64,000 nt of DNA from Silvania hatchlandensis (GCF_025564065.1 NZ_JAMGZK010000034.1:1-64000), one strand, 5' to 3'. Shown: positions 1 through 10,652, counted from the first letter of the stretch. Made by a program: numbers and translations. The notes: a model not told the origin generated them from the letters alone.

Positions 1-12
1 ATAAACAGAATT

Positions 13-132
13 TGCCTGGCGGCTGTAGCGCGGTGGTCCCACCTGACCCCATGCCGAACTCAGAAGTGAAACGCCGTAGCGCCGATGGTAGTGTGGGGTC
101 TCCCCATGCGAGAGTAGGGAACTGCCAAGCAT
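13..132 (+). rRNA. rrf: 5S ribosomal RNA
   Basis: The 120-nt sequence matches the enterobacterial 5S rRNA from its TGCCTGGCGG start to its ACTGCCAAGCAT end. It is the last rRNA of an rrn operon whose 16S and 23S genes lie upstream of the window. The following tRNA-Asp and dkgB match the layout of the E. coli rrnH locus. The terminal helix carries a few substitutions relative to E. coli (GGCGGCTG near the 5' end, CCAAG near the 3' end). Confidence 0.97.
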
Positions 133-185
133 CAAATTAAGTAGTGAACCGGGGCAATAAACCGGTGGTTACAGAAGTCTTCGGT

Positions 186-262
186 GGAGCGGTAGTTCAG
201 TCGGTTAGAATACCTGCCTGTCACGCAGGGGGTCGCGGGTTCGAGTCCCGTCCGTTCCGCCA
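186..262 (+). tRNA. aspU: tRNA-Asp (GUC)
   Basis: A 77-nt cloverleaf: acceptor GGAGCGG pairs with CCGTTCC, the anticodon loop CTGTCAC carries GTC, the T-loop is GGTTCGAGTCC, and the CCA end is encoded. It is cotranscribed with the upstream 5S rRNA as the distal tRNA of the rrn operon. An identical copy lies at 9712-9788. Confidence 0.97.
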
Positions 263-270
263 CTTATTGA

Positions 271-300
271 AAGCCCTGAGCTAACGCTCAGGGCTTTTTT
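271..300 (+). terminator. Rho-independent terminator of the rrn operon
   Basis: The arms AAGCCCTGAGC and GCTCAGGGCTT flank a short TAAC loop and are followed by a run of six T. It sits 8 nt after the tRNA-Asp CCA and ends the rRNA operon. Confidence 0.92.
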
Positions 301-425
301 CTTGCCTGTCGTTCAATTATTGCTATAAACGCAAAAATCCTCTGCTTAATCGCCTCTTTTTTCACATAACCACAGCATAGATAATCCTCTTAGTTAACAA
401 ACACGACAAAGAAAAGAGGAATTCA

Positions 426-1229
426 ATGACTATCCCTGCATTCGGTCTCGGCACTTTCCGCCTGAAAGACGAGGTTGTTATCGCATCCGTTAAAAATGCA
501 CTCGAACTGGGCTACCGTACAATTGATACGGCGCAGATCTACGATAATGAAGCTGCCGTCGGTCAGGCAATCGCAGAGAGCGGCGTCCCGCGCGATGCGC
601 TATTTATTACCACCAAAATCTGGATTGAGAACCTGAGCAAAGAGAAATTAGTTCCCAGCCTGATAGAGAGCCTGAAAAAAATGCGTACCGATTACGTTGA
701 TCTCACCTTGATCCACTGGCCATCGCCAGATGATGCGGTTGAGGTAGAAGAGTTCATGTCAGCGTTGCTGGCAGCGAAAAAGCAGGGTCTGACCCGTGAA
801 ATTGGGATCTCAAACTTCACTATCCCATTGATGGAAAAGGCTATTGCTTCGGTGGGCGCAGAAAATATCGCGACGAATCAGATCGAGCTTTCACCTTATC
901 TGCAGAACCGTCAGGTGGTGGAATGGGCCCAGCAGCACGGCATCCACATCACCTCATATATGACGCTGGCGTACGGTAAGGCACTGAAAGACGAAACTAT
1001 TCTGCGTATTGCGGCAAAACATAGCGCAACCGCTGCACAGGTTATTCTGGCCTGGGCGATGGGAGAAGGGTATGCCGTGATCCCCTCTTCAACCAAACCG
1101 GAAAATCTGGCAAGCAACCTGCTGGCACAAGATCTACAGCTGGATCAGGAGGATAAAAAAGCGATCGCCGCTCTCGATTGCAACGATCGCCTGGTGAGCC
1201 CGGAAGGCCTGGCACCGAAGTGGGATTAA
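426..1229 (+). CDS. dkgB: 2,5-diketo-D-gluconate reductase B (aldo-keto reductase)
   Basis: This 267-residue NADPH-dependent aldo-keto reductase reduces 2,5-diketo-D-gluconate to 2-keto-L-gulonate and also acts on methylglyoxal and other small carbonyls in the cytosol. The catalytic tetrad is visible: Asp and Tyr in [11 protein letters not shown], Lys in ITTKIW and His in TLIHWP. The C-terminal [10 protein letters not shown] segment is the NADP phosphate-binding loop. Length equals E. coli DkgB. The ATG is preceded by AGAGGA. Position directly after rrn-tRNA-Asp and convergent with yafC is as in E. coli. Confidence 0.96.
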   Translation: MTIPAFGLGTFRLKDEVVIASVKNALELGYRTIDTAQIYDNEAAVGQAIAESGVPRDALFITTKIWIENLSKEKLVPSLIESLKKMRTDYVDLTLIHWPSPDDAVEVEEFMSALLAAKKQGLTREIGISNFTIPLMEKAIASVGAENIATNQIELSPYLQNRQVVEWAQQHGIHITSYMTLAYGKALKDETILRIAAKHSATAAQVILAWAMGEGYAVIPSSTKPENLASNLLAQDLQLDQEDKKAIAALDCNDRLVSPEGLAPKWD

Positions 1230-1259
1230 TTTAACCCTCCCTCTGTACGCTTAACCCTC

Positions 1260-2162
1260 TTACAGCTCCTTCGGGAGCTGTTTTACATGCTCACTCAGAA
1301 AGTCGATAAACGCCCGGATCCGGGTACTTACCGCTCTGTCGCTGTAATAGACCGCGCTAAAGGGCATCTCGACCGGCAGCCGTTTATCCGCCATCAGCTC
1401 TACCAGTTCGCCCCGCGCAATTTCCTTATTAATCATATAATCCGACAGGCAGGCGATGCCGTTCCCGGCCAGACACAGCTGCTTTAGCGTCTCTCCACTG
1501 TTCGAAGAAAGACCGCTGGTCACTTCATGCAGCTGCCCATCATGGCAGGCGAGGGGCCAGATATTCAGTGACACCGGCTCCGTAAAGCCCAGACACAGAT
1601 GCTCTTTTAACTCCTCAATCGTCTTTGGCTGCCCAAAACGGGCTATGTACGCCGGAGACGCGATAATTTTCCGATAGCTGGCGAACAGCGGGCGGGCCCG
1701 CAGGCTTGAATCGGTCAGCGTACCGGCGCGGATCGCCACATCCACTTTGCGCTCAATCAGGTTGATAAACGTCTCAGATGAGACCAGTGAAAGCGTCATT
1801 TCCGGGTAGCGTTCGCGGAAAGGTTTAATTAGCGGCATCAGGAAATGCAGTACGACGGGCGTGGCAGCATCAATGCGCAATAATCCCCGTGGCGTACTGC
1901 GTGTCTCCATAATTTCTGTTTCAGCGGCAGCCATCTCCTGCAAAATAGACTGAACCCGACGAAAATACCGCTCACCTTCTTCGGTCAGGCTAAGCTGACG
2001 CGTGGTCCGGTTAAGCAGGCTGACCCCCAACTTCATCTCCAGCTTTTTGACTGACCGGCTCACCGCCGAGTTGGCCTGACCCAGTTGCTCTGCGGCCCGA
2101 CTAAAGCTGCCGCTTTCAACGACGGCGACAAAGATCGCCAGTTCTTCAGAGGTTGCTTTCAT
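1260..2162 (-). CDS. yafC: LysR-family transcriptional regulator YafC
   Basis: A 300-residue LysR regulator. The N-terminal winged helix-turn-helix spans about residues 1-60 ([18 protein letters not shown] then SRSVKKLE), followed by a linker helix and a periplasmic-binding-protein-like effector domain from about residue 90. Ligand unknown. It is convergent with dkgB and divergent from the MFS gene at 2267; the 104-bp space between start codons is where a LysR protein would be expected to control the transporter. That regulatory link is inference. The family and synteny match E. coli YafC. Confidence 0.9.
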   Translation of the reverse strand: MKATSEELAIFVAVVESGSFSRAAEQLGQANSAVSRSVKKLEMKLGVSLLNRTTRQLSLTEEGERYFRRVQSILQEMAAAETEIMETRSTPRGLLRIDAATPVVLHFLMPLIKPFRERYPEMTLSLVSSETFINLIERKVDVAIRAGTLTDSSLRARPLFASYRKIIASPAYIARFGQPKTIEELKEHLCLGFTEPVSLNIWPLACHDGQLHEVTSGLSSNSGETLKQLCLAGNGIACLSDYMINKEIARGELVELMADKRLPVEMPFSAVYYSDRAVSTRIRAFIDFLSEHVKQLPKEL

Positions 2163-2266
2163 TGTTGCTTAATCCGCAAAATTGTATTGATACTTTGAGC
2201 ATTTTTGTTATTTAAACACTGGCGCATACTGCGTGTCATCTTAATCCTGTTGATACGGAGTTTTAT

Positions 2267-3442
2267 ATGCCTCTGGCACTCCTTGCCCTGACCATCAGTG
2301 CTTTTGCAATCGGCACTACCGAATTTGTTATTGTCGGTCTGGTACCGACCATCGCCGACCAGCTTGCTATCTCGCTACCCTCTGCGGGTCTGCTGGTTTC
2401 TATTTATGCTCTCGGGGTGGCTATCGGTGCGCCGGTACTCACCGCAATGACCGGTCGTCTACCGCGTAAACAGCTGTTGATGGGATTGATGGTCCTCTTC
2501 ACTGCCGGCAATATTCTTGCCTGGCAGGCACCCGATTATTCGACGCTGATCGTTGCCCGCCTGTTAACTGGGCTGGCTCACGGAGTCTTCTTCTCCATCG
2601 GCTCGACAATCGCGACAAGCCTGGTGCCAAAGGAAAAGGCGGCCTCGGCCATTGCCATTATGTTTGGTGGGTTAACCGTCGCGCTGGTCACCGGCGTCCC
2701 GCTGGGTACTTTTATCGGGCAGCATTTTGGCTGGCGTGAAACCTTCCTTGCCGTCTCTCTGCTTGGAGTGATCGCGTTGATAAGCAGCCTGGTACTGATC
2801 CCGTCTAATATTCCGGGACGTGCGGCAGCGACCTTGCGCGACCAACTGAAAGTACTGACGCATCCACGCCTGCTGATGATCTATGCCATCACTGCGCTGG
2901 GTTACGGCGGTGTGTTCACCGCCTTTACTTTTCTGGCGCCGATGATGCAGGAGCTGGCCGGGTTCTCTCCGAGCGCAGTAAGCTGGATCCTGCTGGGATA
3001 CGGCGTGTCGGTGGCGATAGGTAACGTCTGGGGCGGTAAGCTGGCCGATAAACATGGCGCAGTTCCAGCACTGAAGATCATTTTTGCTGCGCTGGTTGTT
3101 CTGCTGCTGGTCTTCCAGTTCACTGCATCCATGCAGTATGCCGCGCTGGCCACGGTACTGGTGATGGGGATTTTTGCCTTCGGTAACGTGCCGGGGTTAC
3201 AGGTTTACGTGGTGCAAAAAGCAGAGTTGTATACGCCAAACGCTGTGGATGTAGCTTCCGGATTGAATATTGCCGCGTTTAACGTCGGTATCGCGCTGGG
3301 GTCTATTATTGGCGGCCAGACGGTGGAACACTTTGGCCTGTCGCAAACGCCGTGGATTGGTGCGGTTATCGTTCTCGCGGCATTTTTGCTGATTGGTTTG
3401 AGTGGTCGCCTGGATAAACCGGCTCTCGTTGCGCTCGGATAA
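2267..3442 (+). CDS. MFS transporter, DHA1 family (YdhP/AraJ-like)
   Basis: A 391-residue, 12-helix major facilitator of the drug:H+ antiporter-1 type. It starts with the signature LLALTISAFAIGTTEFVIVGL, shared with YdhP, AraJ and SotB, and has the loop GRLPRKQLL between helices 2 and 3. The second half begins near residue 200 (HPRLLMIYAITALGYGG). Substrate cannot be told from sequence; members export arabinose, drugs or purines. The gene is absent from this position in E. coli K-12 and is divergent from yafC, its probable regulator. The start ATG follows GATACGGAG. Confidence 0.85.
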   Translation: MPLALLALTISAFAIGTTEFVIVGLVPTIADQLAISLPSAGLLVSIYALGVAIGAPVLTAMTGRLPRKQLLMGLMVLFTAGNILAWQAPDYSTLIVARLLTGLAHGVFFSIGSTIATSLVPKEKAASAIAIMFGGLTVALVTGVPLGTFIGQHFGWRETFLAVSLLGVIALISSLVLIPSNIPGRAAATLRDQLKVLTHPRLLMIYAITALGYGGVFTAFTFLAPMMQELAGFSPSAVSWILLGYGVSVAIGNVWGGKLADKHGAVPALKIIFAALVVLLLVFQFTASMQYAALATVLVMGIFAFGNVPGLQVYVVQKAELYTPNAVDVASGLNIAAFNVGIALGSIIGGQTVEHFGLSQTPWIGAVIVLAAFLLIGLSGRLDKPALVALG

Positions 3443-3530
3443 GTTCGCAGTAAGCACTTGCTTACACAACCGAAAAGCGGATTCTCGGTAATTGCGTTGA
3501 AAGTGTGAGCTGAAAACCCTATAACAATAG

Positions 3531-3556
3531 AACCCGTTCCATTTCCTGGACGGGTT
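3531..3556 (+). terminator. Probable Rho-independent terminator after the MFS gene
   Basis: The arms AACCCGT and ACGGGTT flank a TCC/GGA-extended stem and are followed by TTGG. It lies 90 nt after the transporter stop and just before yafD. The T-tail is short. Confidence 0.6.
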
Positions 3557-3566
3557 TTGGTGATAG

Positions 3567-4382
<816 letters not shown>

Positions 4383-4459
4383 AGGTCGGTCAGGTCTGCC
4401 ATGGGGCAGGCCTGCGCAGGTGCTGCCCTTTATTTTCCAACAAACCGAAGGACAGCAAG

Positions 4460-5230
4460 ATGACAACACAGTCCCATCACGATAACGTCGAAAAACAGTT
4501 TGGCTCTCAGGCAAAGGCCTATCTCACCAGCACGGTTCATGCATCCGGGCGCGATCTGGTTCGTCTGGCAGAAAGGCTGGCCGATTTTCCCAATGCTTGT
4601 GTGCTCGACTTAGGCTGTGGTGCTGGTCATGCCAGCTTTGTGGCGGCGCAGCAGGTCGCTCAGGTAACGGCATACGATTTATCCAGTCTGATGCTGGAGG
4701 TTGTGGCAGAGGCCGCCAAAGAGAAAGGGCTTGCAAATGTCGCCACCCGGCAGGGTTATGCAGAATCCTTACCCTTTGACGATCAATCGTTTGATGTCGT
4801 CATCAGTCGTTACTCCGCTCACCACTGGCATGACGTCGGCCAGGCGCTGCGTGAAGTTAAGCGGGTGCTGAAACCGGGTGGGACGGTGATTATTATGGAT
4901 ATCATGTCGCCGGGTCATCCGGTTCGTGATGTGTGGTTACAAACGGTCGAAGCGCTGCGCGATACGTCGCATGTGCGCAACTATTCCAGCGGCGAGTGGT
5001 TATCGATGTTCACCGATGCCGGGTTGATTACGCGATCGCTGCAGACCGACAGATTGACCCTTGAGTTTTCATCGTGGATTGCGCGCATGCGCACGCCTGA
5101 AGCGTTGAGCCAGGGGATTCGTCTGTATCAGGAGAGTGCCTCCGCCGAGGTAAAAGCCTATTTTGAGCTGCAGGAAGAGGGCTCATTCACTAGCGATACG
5201 ATCCTGGCAGAAGCCCAGAAAGCAGGATAA
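4460..5230 (+). CDS. yafE: YafE, SAM-dependent class I methyltransferase
   Basis: A 256-residue methyltransferase of the UbiE/BioC-like class I fold. Motif I is VLDLGCGAGH near residue 50, motif II includes YDLSSLML, the SLPFDDQSFDVVISRYSAHHW stretch forms the post-I/II region, and LKPGGTVIIMD is motif III. Substrate is unknown. It follows yafD on the same strand after 77 bp with its own AAGGACAGCAAG ribosome-binding region. It is convergent with mltD. Confidence 0.9.
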   Translation: MTTQSHHDNVEKQFGSQAKAYLTSTVHASGRDLVRLAERLADFPNACVLDLGCGAGHASFVAAQQVAQVTAYDLSSLMLEVVAEAAKEKGLANVATRQGYAESLPFDDQSFDVVISRYSAHHWHDVGQALREVKRVLKPGGTVIIMDIMSPGHPVRDVWLQTVEALRDTSHVRNYSSGEWLSMFTDAGLITRSLQTDRLTLEFSSWIARMRTPEALSQGIRLYQESASAEVKAYFELQEEGSFTSDTILAEAQKAG

Positions 5231-5233
5231 ACA

Positions 5234-5264
5234 AAAAAGGCACCGGGGGAATCGGTGCCTTTTT
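5234..5264. terminator. Bidirectional terminator between yafE and mltD
   Basis: The arms AAAAAGGCACCG and CGGTGCCTTTTT flank a short loop. A-run and T-run on both sides let it work for the convergent yafE (+) and mltD (-). Confidence 0.9.
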
Positions 5265-5281
5265 GATATCGGTCTCTGAAA

Positions 5282-6649
5282 TCAGGAATCCGGCGTCGCG
5301 TTGTTCTTCACAAACAGCGTGATCCGATCGCCAGGCTGCAGGTTGTCAGTATCGCTGTTCCAGCGCATCACATCTTTGATGTTCACACCGTGACGCTTCG
5401 CAATACTGGAGAGCGAATCACCTTTACGCACACGATAGGTAATACTATCGTTGTTGCTGGCGAGACGCTGCGCGCTTGTACCTGCGCCAACCGTCAGGTC
5501 CTGACCCACTTTCAGTGAAGAGCCGCGCAGATTATTCCACTGCTGCAAATCCTTCGTGCTCACGCCAAGACGTGATGCGATGCCTGAAAGCGTATCGCCT
5601 GAACGTACCTGATAGCTACGGCTGTTAACCGGTGAATTATCGGCGATCAGCGTAGACTGAACCGCAGCAATTTCACCCGAAGCCAGCGATACGCGTAGCT
5701 GTTCAGCGTGTTTCTGTGGCACCAGGACATACTTCGGCCCGTTGGCACCAAGCGTAGAGCCTTTAACACCTGCATTAAAGGCCTTCAGTTTGGTGACCGA
5801 GATGCCCGCCATATCCGCAATCTGTTTCAGTTCAACAGGATTGTTAAGACGCACTCTCGCCAGCGCACGACTTTCATCCGCAGTCGGCAGCTTCACGCCG
5901 TACTGTTTGCTGTTCTTGAGAATATCACTCAAAGCCAGCATCTTCGGTACGTACAGCTTAGTTTCCCGTGGCAGTGGAAGCGACCAAAAGTCGGTGGGCT
6001 TGCCCCGTGCTTTATTCGCTTTCATTGCCTTCAGTACACGACCCTCGCCGCTGTTATACGCAGCGACAGTAAGCAGCCAGTCACCGTCAAACATCTTGTT
6101 CAGACGTTGCATCATGTCGAGAGCGGCAGTCGTCGAAGCGACCACATCACGACGCGCATCGTAGCTGCGGGTCTGTTTCAATCCATAATTTCGCCCAGTG
6201 CTCGGTATGATCTGCCAAAGCCCTGCGGCATTGGCACCAGACGTTGCGTGCGGGTCAAAAGCGCTCTCCACTATGGGTAGTAGTACCAGTTCCATAGGCA
6301 TGTTACGTTTCTTAACTTGCCCTGCTATCCAGTACATATACGGCTCTGCCCGTAAAGTTACATCGTGGAGATAGCTCTTATTGCTTAAATACTTCTGTTT
6401 CTGTTCGCGAATCCGGCTGTTATCCGGAATTCCCATCTTTAGCTCGTCGCCAATAGAGGCCCACAAGTCTTGATCCTGTGCGAAAGACGTCCCATCGTCT
6501 GCCCATCGCGATTGACTTGTAAACTTCCCTGCTTCCCCTTGACCAGCTGCAGAAAGGCTCTGTGCGTGCTGTTGTACGTTGCCGGTGTTTTGAGACGCCT
6601 GGCAACCCACAAGCAGGACAGAGGCGAGTAATATCGCTTTTGCCTTCAT
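5282..6649 (-). CDS. mltD: Membrane-bound lytic murein transglycosylase D
   Basis: A 455-residue outer-membrane lipoprotein that cleaves the beta-1,4 MurNAc-GlcNAc bond in peptidoglycan with formation of a 1,6-anhydro product. The signal peptide ends in the lipobox LLVGC (Cys16). The SLT catalytic domain spans about residues 110-230; the catalytic Glu is in PIVESAFDPH, followed by AAGLWQI. Two LysM peptidoglycan-binding repeats are at the C-terminus (YQVRSGDTLSGIA and YRVRKGDSLSSIA). Position beside gloB matches E. coli. The N-terminal linker is rich in Gln and Ser. Confidence 0.96.
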   Translation of the reverse strand: MKAKAILLASVLLVGCQASQNTGNVQQHAQSLSAAGQGEAGKFTSQSRWADDGTSFAQDQDLWASIGDELKMGIPDNSRIREQKQKYLSNKSYLHDVTLRAEPYMYWIAGQVKKRNMPMELVLLPIVESAFDPHATSGANAAGLWQIIPSTGRNYGLKQTRSYDARRDVVASTTAALDMMQRLNKMFDGDWLLTVAAYNSGEGRVLKAMKANKARGKPTDFWSLPLPRETKLYVPKMLALSDILKNSKQYGVKLPTADESRALARVRLNNPVELKQIADMAGISVTKLKAFNAGVKGSTLGANGPKYVLVPQKHAEQLRVSLASGEIAAVQSTLIADNSPVNSRSYQVRSGDTLSGIASRLGVSTKDLQQWNNLRGSSLKVGQDLTVGAGTSAQRLASNNDSITYRVRKGDSLSSIAKRHGVNIKDVMRWNSDTDNLQPGDRITLFVKNNATPDS

Positions 6650-6720
6650 GTGTGTGTCAATAGTTGCTTAAAAGACGAGCGATGATAACGACGAATTTTT
6701 CAAAAGGCAACCCGCAATTG

Positions 6721-7476
6721 TCAGAACACGTCTTTCTTTGCCCTTAACCACGCAAAACGGTCCTCAGGTTGTTGCATATTTGTTTCTTCGTTAATTTTAT
6801 TAATTAAATCAATATCATTGGTTCTTAAAAATAAATTTGTTTTACGCTCATTTTTCAGAGTTACGGGGAGTGTGTTTTGTTGTTTTGCACGTAACTCCTT
6901 CACTTTAAGGTAATAATCCTCAATTGCGCGATCCTCTGGCAGGATGTGCCTCGAAAACTTCATATTTGCTAAAGTGTATTCATGCGCGCAACAAATCAAA
7001 GTATCGTCAGGAAGCGCATTAATTTTCTGGAAGGACTGGTACATCTGGGTTGGCGTGCCTTCGAACAACCGACCACAGCCGCCAGAGAACATCGTATCGC
7101 CACAGAAAAGATAAGGAAAACTGAAGAACGAAATATGTCCGGAAGTGTGACCCGGTGTAGCAATTACAGAAAATTCCAACATAAGAATGACGATCTTTTC
7201 GCCATCTTCAACTACGCGCGTTACCCCTTTATCTTGTGTCTCTGCCGGTCCGTAAACCCCCAGATGCGGAAATTTCGCCCGCAGTGCCGCTACGCCACCG
7301 ACGTGATCGCGATGGTGGTGAGTCAGCAGAATCGCCTCCGGCTGCCACTGGTTGTCTTCAATGGCGTTTAATACCGGTTCAGCCTCGCCCGGGTCGACAA
7401 TAATGCAACGACCTTCATCATTGGTTAAAACCCAGATGTAATTGTCCTGAAAAGCAGGAATACTGATAAGATTCAT
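6721..7476 (-). CDS. gloB: Hydroxyacylglutathione hydrolase (glyoxalase II)
   Basis: A 251-residue metallo-beta-lactamase-fold enzyme that hydrolyses S-D-lactoylglutathione to D-lactate and glutathione, the second step of methylglyoxal detoxification in the cytosol. The zinc signature [10 protein letters not shown] is near residue 53, with further metal ligands in [21 protein letters not shown] and AHEYT. The C-terminal helical domain with [10 protein letters not shown] binds glutathione. The 5' end is 31 bp from yafS, which is divergent, so the two promoters overlap. Part of the coding region is unusually AT-rich (about 6780-6920). Confidence 0.96.
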   Translation of the reverse strand: MNLISIPAFQDNYIWVLTNDEGRCIIVDPGEAEPVLNAIEDNQWQPEAILLTHHHRDHVGGVAALRAKFPHLGVYGPAETQDKGVTRVVEDGEKIVILMLEFSVIATPGHTSGHISFFSFPYLFCGDTMFSGGCGRLFEGTPTQMYQSFQKINALPDDTLICCAHEYTLANMKFSRHILPEDRAIEDYYLKVKELRAKQQNTLPVTLKNERKTNLFLRTNDIDLINKINEETNMQQPEDRFAWLRAKKDVF

Positions 7477-7507
7477 ACATTACCTCTCATAGCGTGGCGA
7501 GTGTTTG

Positions 7508-8224
7508 ATGAAACCGGCAAGGATACCTCAGATTGTTATCGCACCGGAACACTGGGCGGAATTGCCCTGGGGCGAATACTATCGCGAAGCGCTTGAGCAG
7601 CAGCTTAAGCCCTGGTTTGCGAAAATGTATGGTTTTCACCTGCTTAAGATTGGCAATCTGAGCGCGGAAATCAACTCGGAAAGCTGCGCGATTTCACATC
7701 AGGTCAATGTCTCGCTAGGGGGAGAACCAGTGCAGGTCAAAGCCGATCCGCTGCATCTGCCGTTTGCTGAAAAATCCGTTGATGCTTGCCTGCTGGCGCA
7801 TTCATTGCCGTGGTGCGAGGATCCGCATCGTTTATTACGCGAGGCCGACCGGGTGCTGATTGATGACGGATGGCTGGTGATCAGCAGCTTTAATCCGATG
7901 AGTCTGATGGGTATGCGCAAGCTGGTGCCGGTGCTGCGCCGCACGCCGCCTTACAACAGCCGCATGTTCACTCTGATGCGGCAGCTGGACTGGCTCTCGC
8001 TGCTCAACTTTGAGGTGATGCACCAGAGTGGTTTTCAGGTCTTGCCGTGGACGCGGCAGGGCGGGAAGATGCTCAGCACCCATTTTCCGGCACTGGGCTG
8101 CATGCAGGTGATCGTGGCGCGCAAGCGAACGGTCCCTCTTACGCTCAATCCAATGAAGCAAAGTAAATCCAGGACGCAGCTGCGTGCCGCCGTGGGCGCC
8201 ACGCGCCAGTATCGTAAGCCCTGA
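7508..8224 (+). CDS. yafS: YafS, putative class I methyltransferase
   Basis: A 238-residue methyltransferase-like protein colinear with E. coli YafS. The post-I part of the SAM fold is clear: ADPLHLPFAEKSVDACLLAHSLPWCEDPHRLLREADRVL then DDGWLVISSFNP. Motif I is degenerate, so SAM binding is not proven. Substrate unknown. The start is taken as the ATG giving MKPARIPQ; the in-frame TTG one codon upstream is less likely. The stop codon abuts the 3' end of rnhA on the other strand. Confidence 0.88.
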   Translation: MKPARIPQIVIAPEHWAELPWGEYYREALEQQLKPWFAKMYGFHLLKIGNLSAEINSESCAISHQVNVSLGGEPVQVKADPLHLPFAEKSVDACLLAHSLPWCEDPHRLLREADRVLIDDGWLVISSFNPMSLMGMRKLVPVLRRTPPYNSRMFTLMRQLDWLSLLNFEVMHQSGFQVLPWTRQGGKMLSTHFPALGCMQVIVARKRTVPLTLNPMKQSKSRTQLRAAVGATRQYRKP

Positions 8225-8692
8225 TCAGGCTTCCGGCTTATAACCTACATCTTCATGCTGTGGATTCATGGCCGCCGCGCGCGCCAGCTCGTCGCAACGT
8301 TCGTTTTCAGGGTGACCGGCATGGCCTTTTACCCACTCCCACTGGATCTTATGCTCGCTGAGCGCCGCATCCAGGCGCTGCCAGAGATCAACATTCTTAA
8401 CCGGTTTTTTATCGGCCGTTTTCCAGCCGCGCTTTTTCCAGTTATGGATCCACTGGGTGATCCCCTGGCGCACATACTGGCTGTCCGTGCTCAGCACCAC
8501 ATCACAGTGCTCTTTCAGGGCCTCGAGCGCCACAATCGCCGCCATTAACTCCATGCGGTTATTGGTGGTCAGGCGATAGCCTTCATTGAAGGTTTTTTCA
8601 TGTTCGCGATACCGTATGATCGCACCGTAACCCCCGGGGCCCGGATTGCCGAGGCAAGAACCGTCGGTGTAAATTTCTACCTGTTTACGCAT
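8225..8692 (-). CDS. rnhA: Ribonuclease HI
   Basis: A 155-residue endonuclease that cleaves the RNA strand of RNA:DNA hybrids, removing primers and R-loops. The four catalytic acidic residues are present: Asp in YTDGSCLGN, Glu in NRMELMAA, Asp in STDSQYV and Asp in NERCDELAR. The basic handle [12 protein letters not shown] is intact. The start giving MRKQVEIY is chosen because AGGA lies 10 nt before it, as in E. coli; an ATG four codons upstream (MSAR) overlaps that ribosome-binding site. Divergent from dnaQ. Confidence 0.96.
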   Translation of the reverse strand: MRKQVEIYTDGSCLGNPGPGGYGAIIRYREHEKTFNEGYRLTTNNRMELMAAIVALEALKEHCDVVLSTDSQYVRQGITQWIHNWKKRGWKTADKKPVKNVDLWQRLDAALSEHKIQWEWVKGHAGHPENERCDELARAAAMNPQHEDVGYKPEA

Positions 8693-8837
8693 CCTGGCAG
8701 ACATCCTGTAATGAAAACGGCAAGTCTGACATAAATGGCCGTCCTCAGCACAGCAAAATAGAGGCGCGGCGAATTAGCCCTTGAAGGCCCGGCCAGGTTG
8801 TTTACAATATCGCCGTTGAAAAGAACAGGCCTACAGA

Positions 8838-9581
8838 ATGAGCATTGCAGACACACTTAGCGCTGACAGGATCATCGTCCTCGATACCGAAACCACCGGT
8901 ATGAATCAGATCGGTGCCCATTATGAAGGGCATAAAATCATCGAGATCGGTGCCGTCGAGGTTATCAACCGCCGTCTGACGGGGAATAACTTTCACGTTT
9001 ACCTGAAACCGGATCGGCTGGTGGACCCGGAAGCCTTTGGCGTTCACGGCATCGCAGATGAATTCTTATTGGATAAACCCACCTTTGCTGACGTCGCCGA
9101 TGAATTCATCGAGTACATCAAAGGTGCCGAGCTTGTCATCCATAACGCCTCGTTCGATATCGGCTTTATGGACTACGAGTTTAACAAGCTCGACCGTGGC
9201 CTGCCAAAGACCGACACCTTCTGTAAGGTGACGGACAGCCTGGCGATGGCGAGGAAGATGTTCCCCGGCAAGCGTAATAGTCTGGATGCGTTATGCTCGC
9301 GCTATGAAATAGATAACAGCAAGCGAACGCTGCACGGGGCACTGCTCGATTCCCAGATCCTGGCAGATGTCTACCTGCTGATGACCGGCGGTCAGACCGC
9401 GCTGTCGTTTAGTTCTGACAGCGACGCGCAGCAGCAGCTTAATGAAGGCGGGATCCAACGCATTGTCCGTCAGGCAAATGCCTTACGCGTTATTTTAGCC
9501 AGCGATGAAGAGCTCATGGCGCATGAATCTCGCCTGGACCTGGTGCAAAAGAAGGGCGGAAGCTGCCTCTGGCGCGGTTAA
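8838..9581 (+). CDS. dnaQ: DNA polymerase III epsilon subunit (3'-5' proofreading exonuclease)
   Basis: A 247-residue DEDDh exonuclease that proofreads for the replicative polymerase. Exo I is VLDTETTGM (Asp and Glu), Exo II is HNASFDIGFMDYEF (Asp) and Exo III is HGALLDSQILAD (His and Asp). The Q-rich linker (SDSDAQQQLNEGG) and the C-terminal alpha-binding tail follow residue 190. The gene is divergent from rnhA with 145 bp between starts, which hold the overlapping promoters described for E. coli. Confidence 0.97.
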   Translation: MSIADTLSADRIIVLDTETTGMNQIGAHYEGHKIIEIGAVEVINRRLTGNNFHVYLKPDRLVDPEAFGVHGIADEFLLDKPTFADVADEFIEYIKGAELVIHNASFDIGFMDYEFNKLDRGLPKTDTFCKVTDSLAMARKMFPGKRNSLDALCSRYEIDNSKRTLHGALLDSQILADVYLLMTGGQTALSFSSDSDAQQQLNEGGIQRIVRQANALRVILASDEELMAHESRLDLVQKKGGSCLWRG

Positions 9582-9711
9582 ATGCGGCTGAAGTGCTGAC
9601 AAAATAAGCGTATGGCGCAATTTTGCAGCAAGTGATTCAAAAGCAGAGAAAAAGCATTGACGGGATCGGAGGCAAACCGTAATATCTGCCTCGTTCCCAA
9701 CGGAACACAGT

Positions 9712-9788
9712 GGAGCGGTAGTTCAGTCGGTTAGAATACCTGCCTGTCACGCAGGGGGTCGCGGGTTCGAGTCCCGTCCGTTCCGCCA
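9712..9788 (+). tRNA. aspV: tRNA-Asp (GUC), second copy
   Basis: The 77-nt sequence is identical to the tRNA-Asp at 186-262, with encoded CCA and GTC anticodon. It stands alone between dnaQ and yafV, as aspV does in E. coli. Confidence 0.97.
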
Positions 9789-9795
9789 CTATTCA

Positions 9796-9827
9796 AAAGG
9801 CCTGAGTCAGCAATGACTCAGGCCTTT
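9796..9827. terminator. Terminator shared by tRNA-Asp and yafV
   Basis: The arms AAAGGCCTGAGTCA and TGACTCAGGCCTTT flank a GCAA loop. It lies 7 nt after the tRNA CCA and ahead of the yafV stop, and so can end transcription from both sides. Confidence 0.85.
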
Positions 9828-9881
9828 GTCGTTTCAGCGCGTCATGAAATCGGGCAGACGCATGCGCTGCCCGTTATGTCA

Positions 9882-10652
9882 TTACCCGATGCTAAACGGA
9901 TCTGCATCCTGCCAGGCAGGAAACTTCTCCCGATACTCTCTAAGCGCCGTCAGCGACAGCTCTGCGTCAATGCGTATTGCATGATGTGGCTCAGCGGTGG
10001 CAATAATCTCGCCCTGCGGGTTAATTACCCGGCTGTCACCACGATAGTGATGACCATTGCCATCGGTGCCTACCCGATTGCAGCCTGCGACATACGCCTG
10101 GTTCTCAATGGCGCGCGCCGTCAGCAGCGCCTGCCAGTGCAGCGATCGCGGTGCTGGCCAGTTAGCGACATACAGCGCAAGGTCGTAATCGTTGCGGTTA
10201 CGCGACCACACCGGGAAGCGCAGGTCATAGCAGACCAGCGGCAGAATGCGCCAGCCGCGCCACTCAAACACCAGTCTTTCGTTGCCCGCTTCATAGTGCT
10301 GATGCTCGTCGGCCATGCGGAACAGGTGGCGCTTGTCGTAGAAATGCACCTTGCCCTCTGGCTCAACCAGCAGAAATCGGTTTACCGGCCCGCGCTCGGT
10401 CTGCAGCGCTGCGCTACCCGCGACTAACGCCTGGGTTTGCTGCGCTTTGGCCTGCATCCAGGCGACGACATCGTCCTGCGGCATCGACTTCTTTGCCGCC
10501 TCCATGGCGAAGCCGGTGGTGAACATCTCTGGCAGGATAATAATGTCGCGCCCGACTATCCCTTCCAGCTGACGATCGAAATGGCGCAGGTTGGCGGGAC
10601 CATCCATCCACACCAGCGGTTGTTGCAAAAGCGTAATCTTCAAACCAGGCAC
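9882..10652 (-). CDS. yafV: Omega-amidase YafV (nitrilase family)
   Basis: A 256-residue carbon-nitrogen hydrolase. E. coli YafV is an omega-amidase that converts 2-oxoglutaramate to 2-oxoglutarate, which belongs to glutamine and methionine salvage. The Glu-Lys-Cys triad of the nitrilase superfamily is visible: Glu in IILPEMFTTGF (about residue 42), Lys in FYDKRHLFRM and Cys in LVCYDLRFPVW. Cytosolic; no signal peptide. It lies between aspV and fadE, as in E. coli. Confidence 0.92.
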   Translation of the reverse strand: MPGLKITLLQQPLVWMDGPANLRHFDRQLEGIVGRDIIILPEMFTTGFAMEAAKKSMPQDDVVAWMQAKAQQTQALVAGSAALQTERGPVNRFLLVEPEGKVHFYDKRHLFRMADEHQHYEAGNERLVFEWRGWRILPLVCYDLRFPVWSRNRNDYDLALYVANWPAPRSLHWQALLTARAIENQAYVAGCNRVGTDGNGHHYRGDSRVINPQGEIIATAEPHHAIRIDAELSLTALREYREKFPAWQDADPFSIG